DNA of 64,000 nucleotides from Solwaraspora sp. WMMD792 (GTDB taxonomy: Bacteria; Actinomycetota; Actinomycetes; Mycobacteriales; Micromonosporaceae): positions 5,084,001 through 5,148,000 of the forward strand of contig NZ_JARUBH010000009.1 in NCBI RefSeq assembly GCF_029626105.1, written 5' to 3'. The notes below the pieces were generated by a model. That model had not been told where the DNA came from and did no database searches. It saw only the letters and a program-made list of their open reading frames with translations. Each line of letters opens with the position of its first letter. Position 1 is the first letter of the stretch. Both the position numbers and the translations under genes were made by a program. Below are positions 42,155 to 53,778 of this stretch, one piece after another.

Positions 42155-43375
42155 TTGAGCAACCTGGCGGCCCTGGATAAGTGTGATGCCACGACAGACG
42201 GATGCTCAGAGCAGGATTCAGAACGCTCCGGGTTGGACTGGAGAGGCAGACTCACCAGCGTGCTTATCGGTACCGCAGGCGGCATGGGGGTTAATGTCCT
42301 CAGCAGCGATGTTGGCTACCGGGGCGTTGCTGTCGTTGCAGCCATGGCCGCAGCGCTGACGACGTCCACCTGGCTACGACGGTTGCCTCAGCGAGCTCCA
42401 GTTGTGCGTTGCGCGATCTGGGCATTGCTGGCGGCGAGTCTAATCGGAGCGATCGCCGCAGCCTTCGGGTCTCCATCCTGGGCCGGACCCGTCACCTTCG
42501 CTGCGGCTACGGCGACCATCACCGCCGCACTCGTCCCAAGTAGTGCGCGAACCGCCACTGTGCTGCTAGCTGGCGCCGCATTCATTGGCGGAGGGGTAGC
42601 GGTCATCGGGATTGCTGTGGGCTTTCTAGCCGACGCCCCTTCAGTCGGGATCGCGATCGGCTGCTTCGGAGTGGCATACCTCGGCTACGGCGCCGCCACC
42701 CTAATGGGGGACATCCGAACAATATTCGTACTGACTGGACGTTCAGCCTGGGTACCGTTGACCGGTTTCGCGGTCGCTTCCATCTGCGCCGGCGTTTCCC
42801 TACTGTTCGGCAATCGCTTCCTTCTTGGAGTGACGTGTCTGGCCGGCGGGGCTACTGGAATCTGCGGCGGGATCGCATTGCTAGTAGGCAACCGCTTCCT
42901 TGTCGAGATAATGCGCATCGGTGGCGGAGTAGCGCTGACGGCCGGCGGGACCATCCTACTGATGCAAGGTGAAGATTTGTTCGGGGTGGCGGGCGTCGGC
43001 GGTGGAGTAGCTGCCGTCGTAGCCGGAATCGCCAACCTGATTGAAAGCGAGACTTCATACATGACCACGCTTCTTTGCAGCGGGTTAGCGTTTCTCGGGT
43101 TAGGGGCCGCATTTTTGACCAGGGGCGATGCGCTACTTGGCGCAGTGTTCGCCAGTGGCGGCGTGGCGAGCATCAGCGGCACGGCCATACTCACTAAAAC
43201 CAAACCGGGAAAACGGGTGAAATCCTGGCTCACAGCCATGATGCAGGTCCCGGAAAGCCCTCGACACTCAAGCCCTCGGGGAACTCGGGATGCCTCCACA
43301 GGCTTGATGCCACAGGTGCATCAAGATGCACCTGTGGCATCAAACTCAACCGGGCACTCCGACCCGAGCCGGTGA
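42155..43375 (+). CDS. Gly/Ala-rich polytopic membrane protein
   Basis: 406 residues starting with TTG (GAGGAG four bases upstream). About ten hydrophobic segments, most with GGG/AGG small-residue motifs (FIGGGVAVIGIAVGFL, IGGGVALTAGGTILL, VGGGVAAVVAGIANL) in a loose repeat; an 18-residue cytoplasmic-like start and a polar C-terminal tail of ~45 residues. No recognised family. GC and codon use are lower than in neighbouring genes, suggesting transfer. A hairpin lies within its last codons. Confidence 0.65.
   Translation: MSNLAALDKCDATTDGCSEQDSERSGLDWRGRLTSVLIGTAGGMGVNVLSSDVGYRGVAVVAAMAAALTTSTWLRRLPQRAPVVRCAIWALLAASLIGAIAAAFGSPSWAGPVTFAAATATITAALVPSSARTATVLLAGAAFIGGGVAVIGIAVGFLADAPSVGIAIGCFGVAYLGYGAATLMGDIRTIFVLTGRSAWVPLTGFAVASICAGVSLLFGNRFLLGVTCLAGGATGICGGIALLVGNRFLVEIMRIGGGVALTAGGTILLMQGEDLFGVAGVGGGVAAVVAGIANLIESETSYMTTLLCSGLAFLGLGAAFLTRGDALLGAVFASGGVASISGTAILTKTKPGKRVKSWLTAMMQVPESPRHSSPRGTRDASTGLMPQVHQDAPVASNSTGHSDPSR
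43304..43343. terminator. 17-bp perfect hairpin inside the 3' coding end
   Basis: Arms 43304-43320 and 43327-43343, loop TCAAGA. It falls within the last 24 codons of the membrane-protein gene, which converges on the fumarase gene. It can serve as a terminator for either side. Confidence 0.6.
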
Positions 43376-43457
43376 CGCTGCGTCTACCATCCCGAGCGCA
43401 CAGTCATTGGCAGGTTCGAGGATCGATGAGGTTCCGTCGTTACCCAGGGCTCGGCGG

Positions 43458-45140
43458 TCAGCGGCGGCCGACGGTGAGGACAGGCTTGGTGACCTCGGCG
43501 TAGAAGTCGTTGCCCTTGTCATCGACGACGATGAACGCCGGGAAGTCCTCCACCTCGATCTTCCAGATGGCTTCCATGCCCAGCTCCGGGTATTCGAGGA
43601 CCTCGACGTGCCGGATGCAGTCCTGCGCCAGCCGGGCCGCCGGGCCGCCGATCGAGCCGAGGTAGAAGCCGCCGTGCGTACCGCAGGAGCGGGTGACCTG
43701 CGCGGACCGGTTGCCCTTGGCCAGCATGACGTGCGAGCCGCCGGCGGCCTGGAACTTCTCCACGTACGCGTCCATCCGCCCGGCCGTGGTCGGGCCGAAC
43801 GAGCCGGACGCGTACCCCTCGGGGGTCTTCGCCGGGCCGGCGTAGTAGACGGCGTGGTCGCGCAGGTACTGCGGCATCGGCTCGCCGGCATCCAGCCGTT
43901 CGGCGATCTTCGCGTGCGCGATGTCCCGGGCGACGACCAGCGGGCCGGTCAGCGACAGCCGGGTCTTCACCGGATACTTCGACAGCTCGGCGCAGATCTC
44001 GGCCATCGGCCGATTCAGGTCGACCCGGACCACGTCGGCGTCGACGGACTGATCGGCGGCGAGGGTCTCGTCGGTGACATCGGGCAGGAAGCGGGCCGGG
44101 TCGGTCTCCAGCTTCTCCAGCCACACCCCACTCGGGGTGATCTTGGCGACGGCCTGCCGGTCGGCGGAGCAGGAGACGGCGATCGCCACCGGGCAGGAGG
44201 CGCCGTGCCGGGGCAGCCGGACCACCCGTACGTCGTGGCAGAAGTACCGGCCGCCGAACTGCGCGCCGATCCCGAACTGCCGGGTCAGTTCGAGCACCTG
44301 CGCCTCCAGCTCGACGTCCCGGAAGCCGTGCGCGCCGATGCTGCCGCTGGTCGGCAGGTTGTCCAGGTACTTGGCACTGGCGTACTTGGCGGTCTTGAGC
44401 GCGAACTCAGCCGACGTGCCGCCGACGACGATCGCGAGGTGGTACGGCGGGCAGGCGGAGGTGCCGATCAGCCGCAGCTTCTCCTCCAGGAACTGCATCA
44501 TCCTGGTCGGGTTCAGCAGCGCCTTGGTCTCCTGGTAGAGGTACGACTTGTTGGCCGAGCCGCCGCCCTTGGCCATGAACAGGAACTTGTACGCGTCCGG
44601 CTGACCGCCCGGGTCCTCCGCGTACAGCTCGATCTGAGCCGGCAGGTTGGTCCCGGTGTTGCGCTCCTCCCACATGGTGATCGGCGCGAGCTGCGAGTAG
44701 CGCAGGTTCAGTTTGGTGTACGCCTCGTACACACCCTGGGCGATGGCCCGCTCGTCGGTGCCGTCGGTGAGCACGTGCCGGCCGCGTTTGCCCATCACGA
44801 TCGCGGTGCCGGTGTCCTGACACATGGGCAGCACCCCGCCGGCCGCGATGTTGGCGTTGCGCAGCAGGTCGAGGGCGACGAACCGGTCGTTGGGCGACGC
44901 TGCCGGGTCGTCGAGGATCGCCCGCAGCTGGGCCAGGTGCGCCGGACGCAGATAGTGAGCGATGTCATGCATCGCCTCGGCGGTCAGCGCGGTCAGCACC
45001 GCCGGCTCGATGGTGAGGAACCGTCGCCCGCCCGGCCCGTGCACGACGTCGACGCCTTCGTCGCTGATCAGGCGGTATTCCGTCAGGTCGTCGCCGGTCG
45101 GTAGCAGCGGGGTGTGGGAGAACGGGGCGGCACTGCTCAT
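43458..45140 (-). CDS. fumA: Class I fumarate hydratase (4Fe-4S)
   Basis: 560 residues from ATG 45140 (TAGGCT box 8 nt upstream). Interconverts fumarate and malate in the TCA cycle. Cluster-ligand candidates are C107 (MCQDTGTA), the Cys in VSCSADRQ and the Cys in RSCGTHGG; the alpha and beta domains are fused in one chain, as in FumA/FumB. The [14 protein letters not shown] and [16 protein letters not shown] stretches are typical. Monocistronic, convergent with the Gly/Ala-rich membrane protein. Confidence 0.92.
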   Translation of the reverse strand: MSSAAPFSHTPLLPTGDDLTEYRLISDEGVDVVHGPGGRRFLTIEPAVLTALTAEAMHDIAHYLRPAHLAQLRAILDDPAASPNDRFVALDLLRNANIAAGGVLPMCQDTGTAIVMGKRGRHVLTDGTDERAIAQGVYEAYTKLNLRYSQLAPITMWEERNTGTNLPAQIELYAEDPGGQPDAYKFLFMAKGGGSANKSYLYQETKALLNPTRMMQFLEEKLRLIGTSACPPYHLAIVVGGTSAEFALKTAKYASAKYLDNLPTSGSIGAHGFRDVELEAQVLELTRQFGIGAQFGGRYFCHDVRVVRLPRHGASCPVAIAVSCSADRQAVAKITPSGVWLEKLETDPARFLPDVTDETLAADQSVDADVVRVDLNRPMAEICAELSKYPVKTRLSLTGPLVVARDIAHAKIAERLDAGEPMPQYLRDHAVYYAGPAKTPEGYASGSFGPTTAGRMDAYVEKFQAAGGSHVMLAKGNRSAQVTRSCGTHGGFYLGSIGGPAARLAQDCIRHVEVLEYPELGMEAIWKIEVEDFPAFIVVDDKGNDFYAEVTKPVLTVGRR

Positions 45141-45191
45141 GACCGGCAAGCCTAGGCCAGAGGTGGCCGCAGCTCCCAACCCCCGGGTGGG

Positions 45192-46610
45192 TCAGCCCTT
45201 GGCCGGGCAGTCCTCCTGCTTGGGGCCGCCGCAGGTGGGGCCGGGGTCGGGGCCGCCGGGATCGGCGGGGTCGTCCGGGCCGCCGACCGGCGGGGTCGCG
45301 GCGGCGCCGGCGAACCGGACGTAGCCGATCTCCCGGCCATCACCGATGACCATGCCGCGCGGTCCGACGGCCAGCACCTCCGCCGAGGTACGCAGGTTGA
45401 CCAGCTCGGTGCCGGTGGCCGGGTCGAGAGCGACGACCCGGTCCGGCTTGCGGTCGACGACCAGGGCCGCGTGCCGGGTGAGGGCCAGCTGCGCGTCCGG
45501 GTGCATCGGGCGGGTCCACCGGGGTGTCGGGGTGGGCAGCACGTACGCCTGGAGGGTCTCGCCATCGGCGGAGCGGGTCAGCGCGTACCGGTCGTCGACT
45601 GCGCGTAGCTCCTGCCCGGCGGCGCCGGTCCACAGCACCCGCCCGTCGTAGGCGTCGATGACGGTTTCCCGCATGTCGGGGGCGATGCCGGCGAGGACGT
45701 TGGCGCCGCCGGTCGGGTTGTCCCGCTGGGCGCAGCCGATCCGGTCGGCGGTGCGCAGGTTGATCCCGGTCCGCTGCCACACGGGCAGGTCGGTCACCGG
45801 GTCGACGCCCTTCGCCGTGTAGTAGCAGGCACCGTCGCGTGGGGTGGCGACCAGGCTGAACACCCGGCCGGCGAAGACCACGATCCGTTCGTGCCGGTCC
45901 TCTTCCAGCTCCTGCAGGACCTGGCCGGTGCGGGTCTCGACGACGTGGATCTTGCCGTCGATCGGGAAGCCGAGCACGGTCGGCATGGTCTGCGGGCCGC
46001 CGGCGTCGTCGGCGACGTCGTCGGCGGTCAACGGTCGGCTGGTGACCAGTTTCGGGTTGTCGGCGAACAGCACGAACCCCATCCCGGGCAGCTGAGCGGT
46101 CCACCGTGGAGCCTTGCCGCGCGGGTCCCAGGCGGTCAGCGTGCAGTCGCGTGGGCCGGCGCAGCGTACGTCGAGCAGCGCGTCGCGGTAGGTCCAGACG
46201 GCGATGGCGGCGTCGTCGGCGCGCAGCACGGCACCGGTGGCCGGGTTGAGCACCTGGTAGCCGTCGGTGAGCAGTTCGCCGGTGGCGACCACCTGGTCGG
46301 AGCCGTCACCGGCGACCGCCGCCCAGTCGGCCTTGTGTTCCCACACCTGGTTGCCGGAGGTGATGCTGCGCCCTTCGACGGTGAGCCGGTGCTCGACGAT
46401 GACGGCGCGCTCGGTGATGGTGACGCTCTGCGGAGTTCCGCCGATCCGCTGTTGCCAGGTGACGTCCGGGTCGGCCAGTGGCTGGCTGCGGTTGACCCAG
46501 TCCCACAGGCCGGGGAACGGATTCCAGACGCCGGTGGCGGCGAGCACGATGACCACGACGAGCGCGAAGGCCAGGTAGCACTTCACGCACGGCGCGCTCC
46601 CCTTCGCCAT
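45192..46610 (-). CDS. Membrane-anchored beta-propeller (PQQ-like repeat) protein
   Basis: 472 residues from ATG 46610, 6 nt after TACGGT (leaderless). One membrane helix at about 12-34 (YLAFALVVVIVLAATGVW) after a CVKC motif, then an extracellular propeller with PQQ/WD-like blades (NPATGAVL, DAYDGRVLWTG, LDPATGTELVNL). The C-terminal 45 residues are Pro/Gly/Asp-rich with two Cys (CGGPKQEDC). Function is unknown; a second protein of the same design lies at 55.3 kb. Confidence 0.75.
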   Translation of the reverse strand: MAKGSAPCVKCYLAFALVVVIVLAATGVWNPFPGLWDWVNRSQPLADPDVTWQQRIGGTPQSVTITERAVIVEHRLTVEGRSITSGNQVWEHKADWAAVAGDGSDQVVATGELLTDGYQVLNPATGAVLRADDAAIAVWTYRDALLDVRCAGPRDCTLTAWDPRGKAPRWTAQLPGMGFVLFADNPKLVTSRPLTADDVADDAGGPQTMPTVLGFPIDGKIHVVETRTGQVLQELEEDRHERIVVFAGRVFSLVATPRDGACYYTAKGVDPVTDLPVWQRTGINLRTADRIGCAQRDNPTGGANVLAGIAPDMRETVIDAYDGRVLWTGAAGQELRAVDDRYALTRSADGETLQAYVLPTPTPRWTRPMHPDAQLALTRHAALVVDRKPDRVVALDPATGTELVNLRTSAEVLAVGPRGMVIGDGREIGYVRFAGAAATPPVGGPDDPADPGGPDPGPTCGGPKQEDCPAKG

Positions 46611-46667
46611 CGGGCCACCGTAGCCGGGCCTGACCAACAGAACAGCCGGCCGACCGAAATGCGGCTT

Positions 46668-47909
46668 TTAGGCGTGTCGGGGGACATTCATGGGTGGTAC
46701 CCGGAGTTGTCGCCACAGCAGCAGCGTGGCGACCAGCGACAGCGCCCCGAATCCGGCCATCACCAGCCCCGGCGCGACCCACTCGGCGACCAGCCCGGCC
46801 GCCCCGGCGGCCAACCCCTGCCCGGTCATCATCCCCATGTGGGACAGCCCGAAAGCCTGACCGCGCCGGTCCGCCGGCACCGCGTCCAGGAACCGCCGGG
46901 CCAACCCGAGATGGTACGAGAACCCGAACGTCGCCGCCCCGAACAGCAACGCCGCCACCAGCAGCCCGAGATCGGCCACGAAGGCCAGCATCGGCACCCC
47001 GAGCAGCAACGCCAGCCACGGCGTCAACGCCTCCCGCCGGGCCGGCACCACCCCACGGCCCACCACCAGGTCCCCGAGCAGCATCCCGCCGGCCGCGGCC
47101 ATGAACAGCACCCCGGCGGCACCCTCGCCACCGGCGTACGGCACCACCACCCCCTCCGCGCCGACCAGCAGCGAGCTGGGCAGCCAGGTGGCCAGCAGCA
47201 GACCGCGTACCGGCGGGTCGGCGATCAGCCGCCGGTTCACCCGCCACGTCTCGCGAACCGCGCCACCGGTCGCGGCGGACCCCACCACCCGGGCCGGCCG
47301 GTCGGACAGCCCGAACCGGATCAGCACCGCCGAGGTCAGGCAGGTCACCGCCGTGGCCCAGAGCGCGCCGTACGGCCCGAGCAGGCCGATCAGCGCGCCA
47401 CCGACGGCGAACCCGAGGACCTGGGTGGCCCCCGCGGTGATGGTGAACAGCGCCCGGCCCAGCACGTACCGGTCGCCGGCCAGCAGGTCCGGCAGCAGCG
47501 CGGTACGGGCCGCCGCCGCCACCGGCGACACCAGCCCGACGGTGAACACCAGCGCCAGCGCACCGACCGGCGGCAGCACCCCGAGCGCCAGCACCGCCAC
47601 CGTGGCCACCCGGATCAGGTCGTAGCCGACCATCACCGCGCGGGGCCGCCAGCGGTCGGCGTACGCCAGCAGAAACATCCCACCGACCACGCTGGGCAGG
47701 AAGCCGGCGACGTAGGCCAGCGCGGCCAGCAGCGGCGAGTTCGTCCGCTGGTAGACCAGCACGGACAGGGCGAGCATCTTCACCGTCTCGCCGATCATGT
47801 AGATGCCGAAGCTGGCGAAGAGCGCCCGGAACTCGCCGACCGCGAACAGGTCCCGGAAGGTGGCCCGGTCGGCCGGCGGCGCATTGCTGCTAGTGGTGGG
47901 GGTGGTCAC
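46668..47909 (-). CDS. MFS transporter
   Basis: 413 residues from GTG 47909. About 12 hydrophobic helices with a basic loop after the second-third helices (YADRWRPRAVMVG, the MFS DRxGRR-like motif) and a middle cytoplasmic loop. Similar to the MFS_3/enterobactin-exporter-like group of actinomycete drug exporters. It is divergent from an ArsR-type regulator with about 80 bp between starts, which probably controls it. Confidence 0.85.
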   Translation of the reverse strand: MTTPTTSSNAPPADRATFRDLFAVGEFRALFASFGIYMIGETVKMLALSVLVYQRTNSPLLAALAYVAGFLPSVVGGMFLLAYADRWRPRAVMVGYDLIRVATVAVLALGVLPPVGALALVFTVGLVSPVAAAARTALLPDLLAGDRYVLGRALFTITAGATQVLGFAVGGALIGLLGPYGALWATAVTCLTSAVLIRFGLSDRPARVVGSAATGGAVRETWRVNRRLIADPPVRGLLLATWLPSSLLVGAEGVVVPYAGGEGAAGVLFMAAAGGMLLGDLVVGRGVVPARREALTPWLALLLGVPMLAFVADLGLLVAALLFGAATFGFSYHLGLARRFLDAVPADRRGQAFGLSHMGMMTGQGLAAGAAGLVAEWVAPGLVMAGFGALSLVATLLLWRQLRVPPMNVPRHA

Positions 47910-47992
47910 CGTCGAAGCATGCCGCCGGCCCGCCGACCAGCGGTAACCTTTCGGCGCAGGGCGAAAAGTCAGGATAGGTGGACAGCGGCCGG

Positions 47993-48959
47993 ATGCGGAT
48001 CGAGGTGAGCCCGGGTGACATCGCGGCCAGCCGGTTCGCGATCTCCCCGCTGGGCGAGACGATGGCCGCACTGCGGCTGTTCGCTGGTGTCCAGACCGCC
48101 GGACCACTGCTGCCCTGGGTGCGCCGACACCGTGACCGCTACCAGGCACTGCGCCGCGTGCAGCCCGGCATCGCCGCGCTCCGGGCGCTCGATCGCCAGC
48201 ATGGCTATCACGCCGACTTCATCCAACCGCCGCCCGACGGGGTCAGGCTGACCTTCGCCGACCAGCTCGCCGTGGTCCGGCGTACCCCGGTCGACCGGGC
48301 CCGCGACGAGATCGGCCGCAACCTCCACGGCCTACCGCCACCGACCGGGGCAGCCGGGCGTTTCCTCGCCGCCGACGACGTGGTCGACCGGTTCGCCGAC
48401 ACCATCGACGCCGCCTGGCGGGCGCTGATCGCCCCGGACTGGCCACGGCTACGGGCCATCCTGGAACGCGACGTGATCTACCGGGCCGGGCGGCTGACCA
48501 CGTACGGGTGGTCTTCGGCGCTGGCCGGTCTCGACGCCCGACTGCACTGGGATCCGGAGCCGGGCGCGATCACCGTCGACGGGTTCAGCCCAGAGCGGCA
48601 CCGGCTCGGCGGGCGCGGCCTGCTGCTCGTCCCCTCGGTCTTCGGCGCGCTGAGCCTGCACCTCGATCCACCATGGCCGTACGCGATCGGCTACCGGGCG
48701 CGCGGCGTCGCCGGCCTGTTCGGCCCGCCGGAGGACGACCGGGTCGCCGACGGGCTGGACCGGCTGATCGGGTCGGGCCGGGCCGCCGTGCTGCGGGCGC
48801 TCGCCGTGCCGGCCACCACCAGCCAGCTGGCCGTGCAGCTCGGCGCGGCGGTGGGCACCGTCGGCGGGCAGCTCGCGGTGCTGCGCGACGCCGGTCTGGT
48901 CCACCGGACCCGGATCGGCCGCGAGGTCCGCTACGAGCGGACTGCGCTCGGCGACGCGC

Positions 48960-48976
<17 letters not shown>
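47993..48976 (+). CDS. ArsR-like regulator with DUF5937 domain
   Basis: 327 residues. N-terminal DUF5937 part begins RIEVSPGDIAASRFAISPLGE; the C-terminal ~75 residues are a winged HTH (RAAVLRALAVPATTSQLAVQLGAAVGTVGGQLAVLRDAGLVHRTRIGREVRYERT). ATG 47993 preferred; GTG 47978 is an alternative. Probably regulates the divergent MFS gene. Its 3' end overlaps the convergent lrp gene by 17 bp. Confidence 0.85.
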
Positions 48977-50799
<1,823 letters not shown>

Positions 50800-50801
<2 letters not shown>

Positions 50802-50859
50802 ACCCGGGTCGGCGGCCTCGGAACCCGGGTGGGCGGCCTCGGAACCCGGGTGGGCGGCC
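50800..50859 (+). repeat. 21-bp tandem repeat, 2.9 copies
   Basis: Units at 50800-50820, 50821-50841 and 50842-50859 share GAACCCGGGTGGGCGGCC; the first unit begins inside the hppD stop codon. It occupies the whole leader between hppD and the next promoter. Confidence 0.8.
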
Positions 50860-50901
50860 GGTGAACCGTCGACAGGCTGCGGTGCCGGCCGGGCCGGTCG
50901 T

Positions 50902-50907
50902 TAAGGT
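50902..50907 (+). promoter_or_regulatory. -10 box of the mini-ORF/RDD/hisC-like operon
   Basis: TAAGGT ends 6 nt before GTG 50914, with no Shine-Dalgarno in between, so transcription probably starts on that GTG. Confidence 0.5.
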
Positions 50908-50913
50908 GCCAGG

Positions 50914-50970
50914 GTGAGCATGCACAGTCCGCCCCGGCCGGCCGGCCGCACCGCGGGGTCCGCCCGGTGA
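50914..50970 (+). CDS. 18-aa leader ORF coupled to the RDD gene
   Basis: GTG AGC ATG... reads 18 residues (MSMHSPPRPAGRTAGSAR) and its TGA overlaps the GTG of the RDD gene by 4 bases. It follows a -10 box at leaderless spacing while the RDD GTG lacks a clear Shine-Dalgarno, so ribosomes would load here and hand over to RDD. The peptide itself is basic and Pro-rich. Confidence 0.5.
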   Translation: MSMHSPPRPAGRTAGSAR

Positions 50971-51980
50971 CGTCGATCTCGCCCGGCTGGTACAAGGACC
51001 CCGCAGATCCGACCACCCAGCGTTACTGGGACGGCGGCGGGTGGATCGGTGCGCCGTTGCCGGCCGACGCCACCCCGCCGGACGGGCCACCGCCGGCCGA
51101 GGAGCCGCCGGCACCCGCCGGGCCGACGTCACCGGCCGGGGGGCGGGCCACGACGTCGGCCATGCCGGAGGCCGAACCGCCCGGCAACCCGTCGCCGCCG
51201 GCCCAGCCGGTCGCCCCGGGTCAACCGGCACCACATCCCGGCTGGCCGGCACCACCGCCGGGCTACCCGACACAGAGCTACCCGCCTGCGCCGCCGGGCT
51301 ACCCGGCAGCGCCGCCGCCCGGTTGGGCGGGCTACCGGTTGCCGCCGCCGGAACCCCGGCCGCAGGGGATGGCGTTGGCGCCGCTCGGTGCGCGGCTGGC
51401 CGCCCGGCTGATCGACATCGGCGCGGTGCTGCTGCTCAACATCTTCATCAACGGCTGGTTCGTCTGGCAGTACGTGGTGGAGGTCTGGCCGACGTTCAGC
51501 GAAATCTGGCGGCGGTCGCTGGCCGACGACCGGTCGACCGAAGGGCTGCCGCAGGTCACCGAGCGGGCCTCCGGACTGCAGATGGTGATCATCCTGCTGG
51601 CGGCGGCGATCTGGTGGGCGTACGAGGTGCCGGCGGTGGCCAACACCGGTCAGACCCTCGGCAAGCGGCTGGCCCGGCTCAAGGTGGTGCCGGTCGAGCC
51701 GGGCGGGCAGCTCGGTTTCGCCCGGTCGTTCCGCCGGTGGAACACGCTCGGCCTGCCCACCCTGTTGTGGATCTGCTGCGTCGGCTTCATCCTTCAGCTG
51801 ATCGACTGCGTCTACCTGCTGTTCGACCGCCCGCTGCGGCAGGCGCTGCACGACAAGTCGGCGCAGACCGTCGTGGTGCAGCTGCCGCCCGGCGTACCGG
51901 CGACCGTCGCCGGCCCCGGCGGTGGCCGCACCGGCGGTCCGGGCGCGGACCGCGACGACACCCCCGGAAGCTCCGCATGA
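50967..51980 (+). CDS. RDD-family membrane protein with DUF2510 start
   Basis: 337 residues. N-terminal DUF2510 motif SPGWYKDPADPTTQRYWDGGGW, a long Pro/Gly-rich linker (about 30-130), then the RDD domain with three hydrophobic helices (about 145-165, 205-225, 265-290) and RLAARLIDIGAVLLL / NTGQTLGKRLARLKVV. Role unknown, often transporter-like or stress related. Its end overlaps the ATGA at which the following gene could begin. Confidence 0.85.
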   Translation: MTSISPGWYKDPADPTTQRYWDGGGWIGAPLPADATPPDGPPPAEEPPAPAGPTSPAGGRATTSAMPEAEPPGNPSPPAQPVAPGQPAPHPGWPAPPPGYPTQSYPPAPPGYPAAPPPGWAGYRLPPPEPRPQGMALAPLGARLAARLIDIGAVLLLNIFINGWFVWQYVVEVWPTFSEIWRRSLADDRSTEGLPQVTERASGLQMVIILLAAAIWWAYEVPAVANTGQTLGKRLARLKVVPVEPGGQLGFARSFRRWNTLGLPTLLWICCVGFILQLIDCVYLLFDRPLRQALHDKSAQTVVVQLPPGVPATVAGPGGGRTGGPGADRDDTPGSSA

Positions 51981-51994
51981 CAGGAGGCCCCCCG

Positions 51995-53080
51995 ATGCCC
52001 CCCTCGCTCGGTCTGACCCGCGCCGACCTCGACGCGCTGCCCAGCTACGTGCCGGGGCGCAGCCCGGTGGACCTGGCCCGGGAGCTCGGCCTGCCGGAGG
52101 CGATCAAGCTGGCCAGCAACGAGGTGCCGTACGGGCCGCTACCCGGCGTCGTCGAGGCGGTGGCGCAGGCGGCCGCGTCGACGCACCGCTACCCGGACAT
52201 GGGGGTGCTGGCGCTGCGGGCCGCGCTCGCCGAACGGCTCGGGGTGGCGGCGGAGCGGATCGTCACCGGCTGCGGGTCGGTGGCGCTCTGCGAGCATCTG
52301 GTCCGGGCCACCTGCCTGCCCGGTGACGAGGTCGTCTACTCGTGGCGGTCGTTCGAGGCGTACCCGATCATCGCGGCGACCACGGCGGCGAGCAGCCGGC
52401 GGGTGCCGAACACCGCGACCCACGGCCACGACCTGCCGGCGATGGCGGCGGCGGTGACCGGGCAGACCCGGCTGGTGCTGGTCTGCAACCCGAACAACCC
52501 GACCGGCACCAGCGTGCGCCGGGCCGAGCTGGACCGGTTCCTCGACGCGGTGCCGGACGACGTGCTGGTGGTGCTGGACGAGGCGTACCGGGAGTTCGTC
52601 ACCGACGCCGAGGTGTCCGACGGCCTGGCCGCCTACGGCGACCGGCCGAACGTGGTGGTGCTGCGCACGTTGTCCAAGGCGTGGGGCCTGGCCGGGCTGC
52701 GGGTCGGCTACCTGGTCGCGCATCCCGAGGTGGCGTCGGCGGTACGCAAGGTGGCCACCCCGTTCGGCACCAACGCCCTGGCGCAGGCGGCGGCGCTGGC
52801 CGCGCTCGACCAGGCCGACGAGGTACGCCGCCGGTGCGATCTGGTGATCGCCGAGCGGAGCAGGGTCACCGACGCGGTGCGCAAGCTGGTGCCGGACGTG
52901 CCGGAGAGTCAGGCCAACTTCGTCTGGCTGCCGCTGGGTGAGCGGGCGGTGCCGTTCGGGGCGGCCTGCGAGGCACGCGGGGTGATCGTGCGCCCGTTCG
53001 CCGGCGACGGAGTCCGGGTGACCATCGGTACGCCGGCCGAGAACGACGCGTTCCTGGCGGCTGCCGAGGCGGCGCTCTGA
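51995..53080 (+). CDS. hisC: HisC-fold aminotransferase (aromatic or histidinol-phosphate)
   Basis: 361 residues. ATG 51995 has GGAGG 7 nt upstream and is preferred to ATG 51977. PLP aminotransferase of fold type I: KLASNE near residue 35, NPNNPTGT near 165, DEAYREF near 190 and the PLP-lysine motif TLSKAWGLAG near 225. Histidinol-phosphate and phenylalanine/aromatic aminotransferases (Pat) cannot be separated by eye. There are no other his genes here, while hppD lies close by, so supply of 4-hydroxyphenylpyruvate is plausible. Confidence 0.8.
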   Translation: MPPSLGLTRADLDALPSYVPGRSPVDLARELGLPEAIKLASNEVPYGPLPGVVEAVAQAAASTHRYPDMGVLALRAALAERLGVAAERIVTGCGSVALCEHLVRATCLPGDEVVYSWRSFEAYPIIAATTAASSRRVPNTATHGHDLPAMAAAVTGQTRLVLVCNPNNPTGTSVRRAELDRFLDAVPDDVLVVLDEAYREFVTDAEVSDGLAAYGDRPNVVVLRTLSKAWGLAGLRVGYLVAHPEVASAVRKVATPFGTNALAQAAALAALDQADEVRRRCDLVIAERSRVTDAVRKLVPDVPESQANFVWLPLGERAVPFGAACEARGVIVRPFAGDGVRVTIGTPAENDAFLAAAEAAL

Positions 53081-53137
53081 CCAGCGGTCGATCCGTCACA
53101 CTAGCCGACTTCAGCCACAAATCGGGCATCATGCTCG

Positions 53138-53143
53138 TATAGT
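53138..53143 (+). promoter_or_regulatory. -10 box of the first WxL-like gene
   Basis: TATAGT, then 7 nt, then GTG 53151; the strongest leaderless promoter in the window. Confidence 0.6.
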
Positions 53144-53150
53144 GACTTCC

Positions 53151-53720
53151 GTGCGTATCACCGCGATACTGCTCGGCGTGACCCTGATCGTGGCCGGCCA
53201 GACCCACGGGCCGGCCGACGCGGCTCTCGCCGCGTATCCCGTCACCCGGCCGGCCGCCGTGCCAGCGGCCCTCGGGATGCTGCGGCAGACCGGCCTGACC
53301 ATCACCGTCCCCGGCACCCGCAGTTACGGTGCCGCGCCGGTGGGGTCGACCATCGGCGGGACACTCGGCCCGGTGTCGGTCAGCGACTTCCGGGGCTCGC
53401 TCAACCCCAACGCATGGGTAGCCACCGTCGCCTCGACCGCCTACACCACGGGGGCGGCCGGACCGAACCAGACCATCGCGAACAGCCGGGTCTCCTACTG
53501 GTCCGGGTCGGCGACCAGTTCCACCGGGGGCGGGACACTCGTGCCCGGTCAGCCGACCGCCGCACAGGCGGTCGTGCTGAACGCGCCGCGGGTCGCGTTC
53601 AGCAAGACCTCGGGTAGCGGCAACAACCGGGTCACCTGGAACCCCACCCTGTCGATCATGGTGCCGACCGGGGTGACCGGCGGCACCTACACCGGTCGGA
53701 TCACCCACTCTGTGGCGTGA
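53151..53720 (+). CDS. Secreted WxL-like surface protein 1
   Basis: 189 residues from GTG 53151, leaderless. Signal peptide at 1-25 (ITAILLGVTLIVAG...ADAAL). The rest is a beta-rich domain: GPVSVSDFRGSLNPNAWVATVASTAY, YWSG, GGTLVPGQPTAAQAVVLNAPR, AFSKTSGSG, TWNPTLSI, YTGRITHSVA. The W-x-A/V-x-V motif and the final repeat resemble WxL cell-wall-binding domains of Gram-positives. The end matches the following gene closely, so they are paralogues. Confidence 0.65.
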   Translation: MRITAILLGVTLIVAGQTHGPADAALAAYPVTRPAAVPAALGMLRQTGLTITVPGTRSYGAAPVGSTIGGTLGPVSVSDFRGSLNPNAWVATVASTAYTTGAAGPNQTIANSRVSYWSGSATSSTGGGTLVPGQPTAAQAVVLNAPRVAFSKTSGSGNNRVTWNPTLSIMVPTGVTGGTYTGRITHSVA

Positions 53721-53778
53721 CTGACCGAATTGCTGGTTATGCCAGTTATCGGCGGGATTCATGACTACATTGGGTCAC

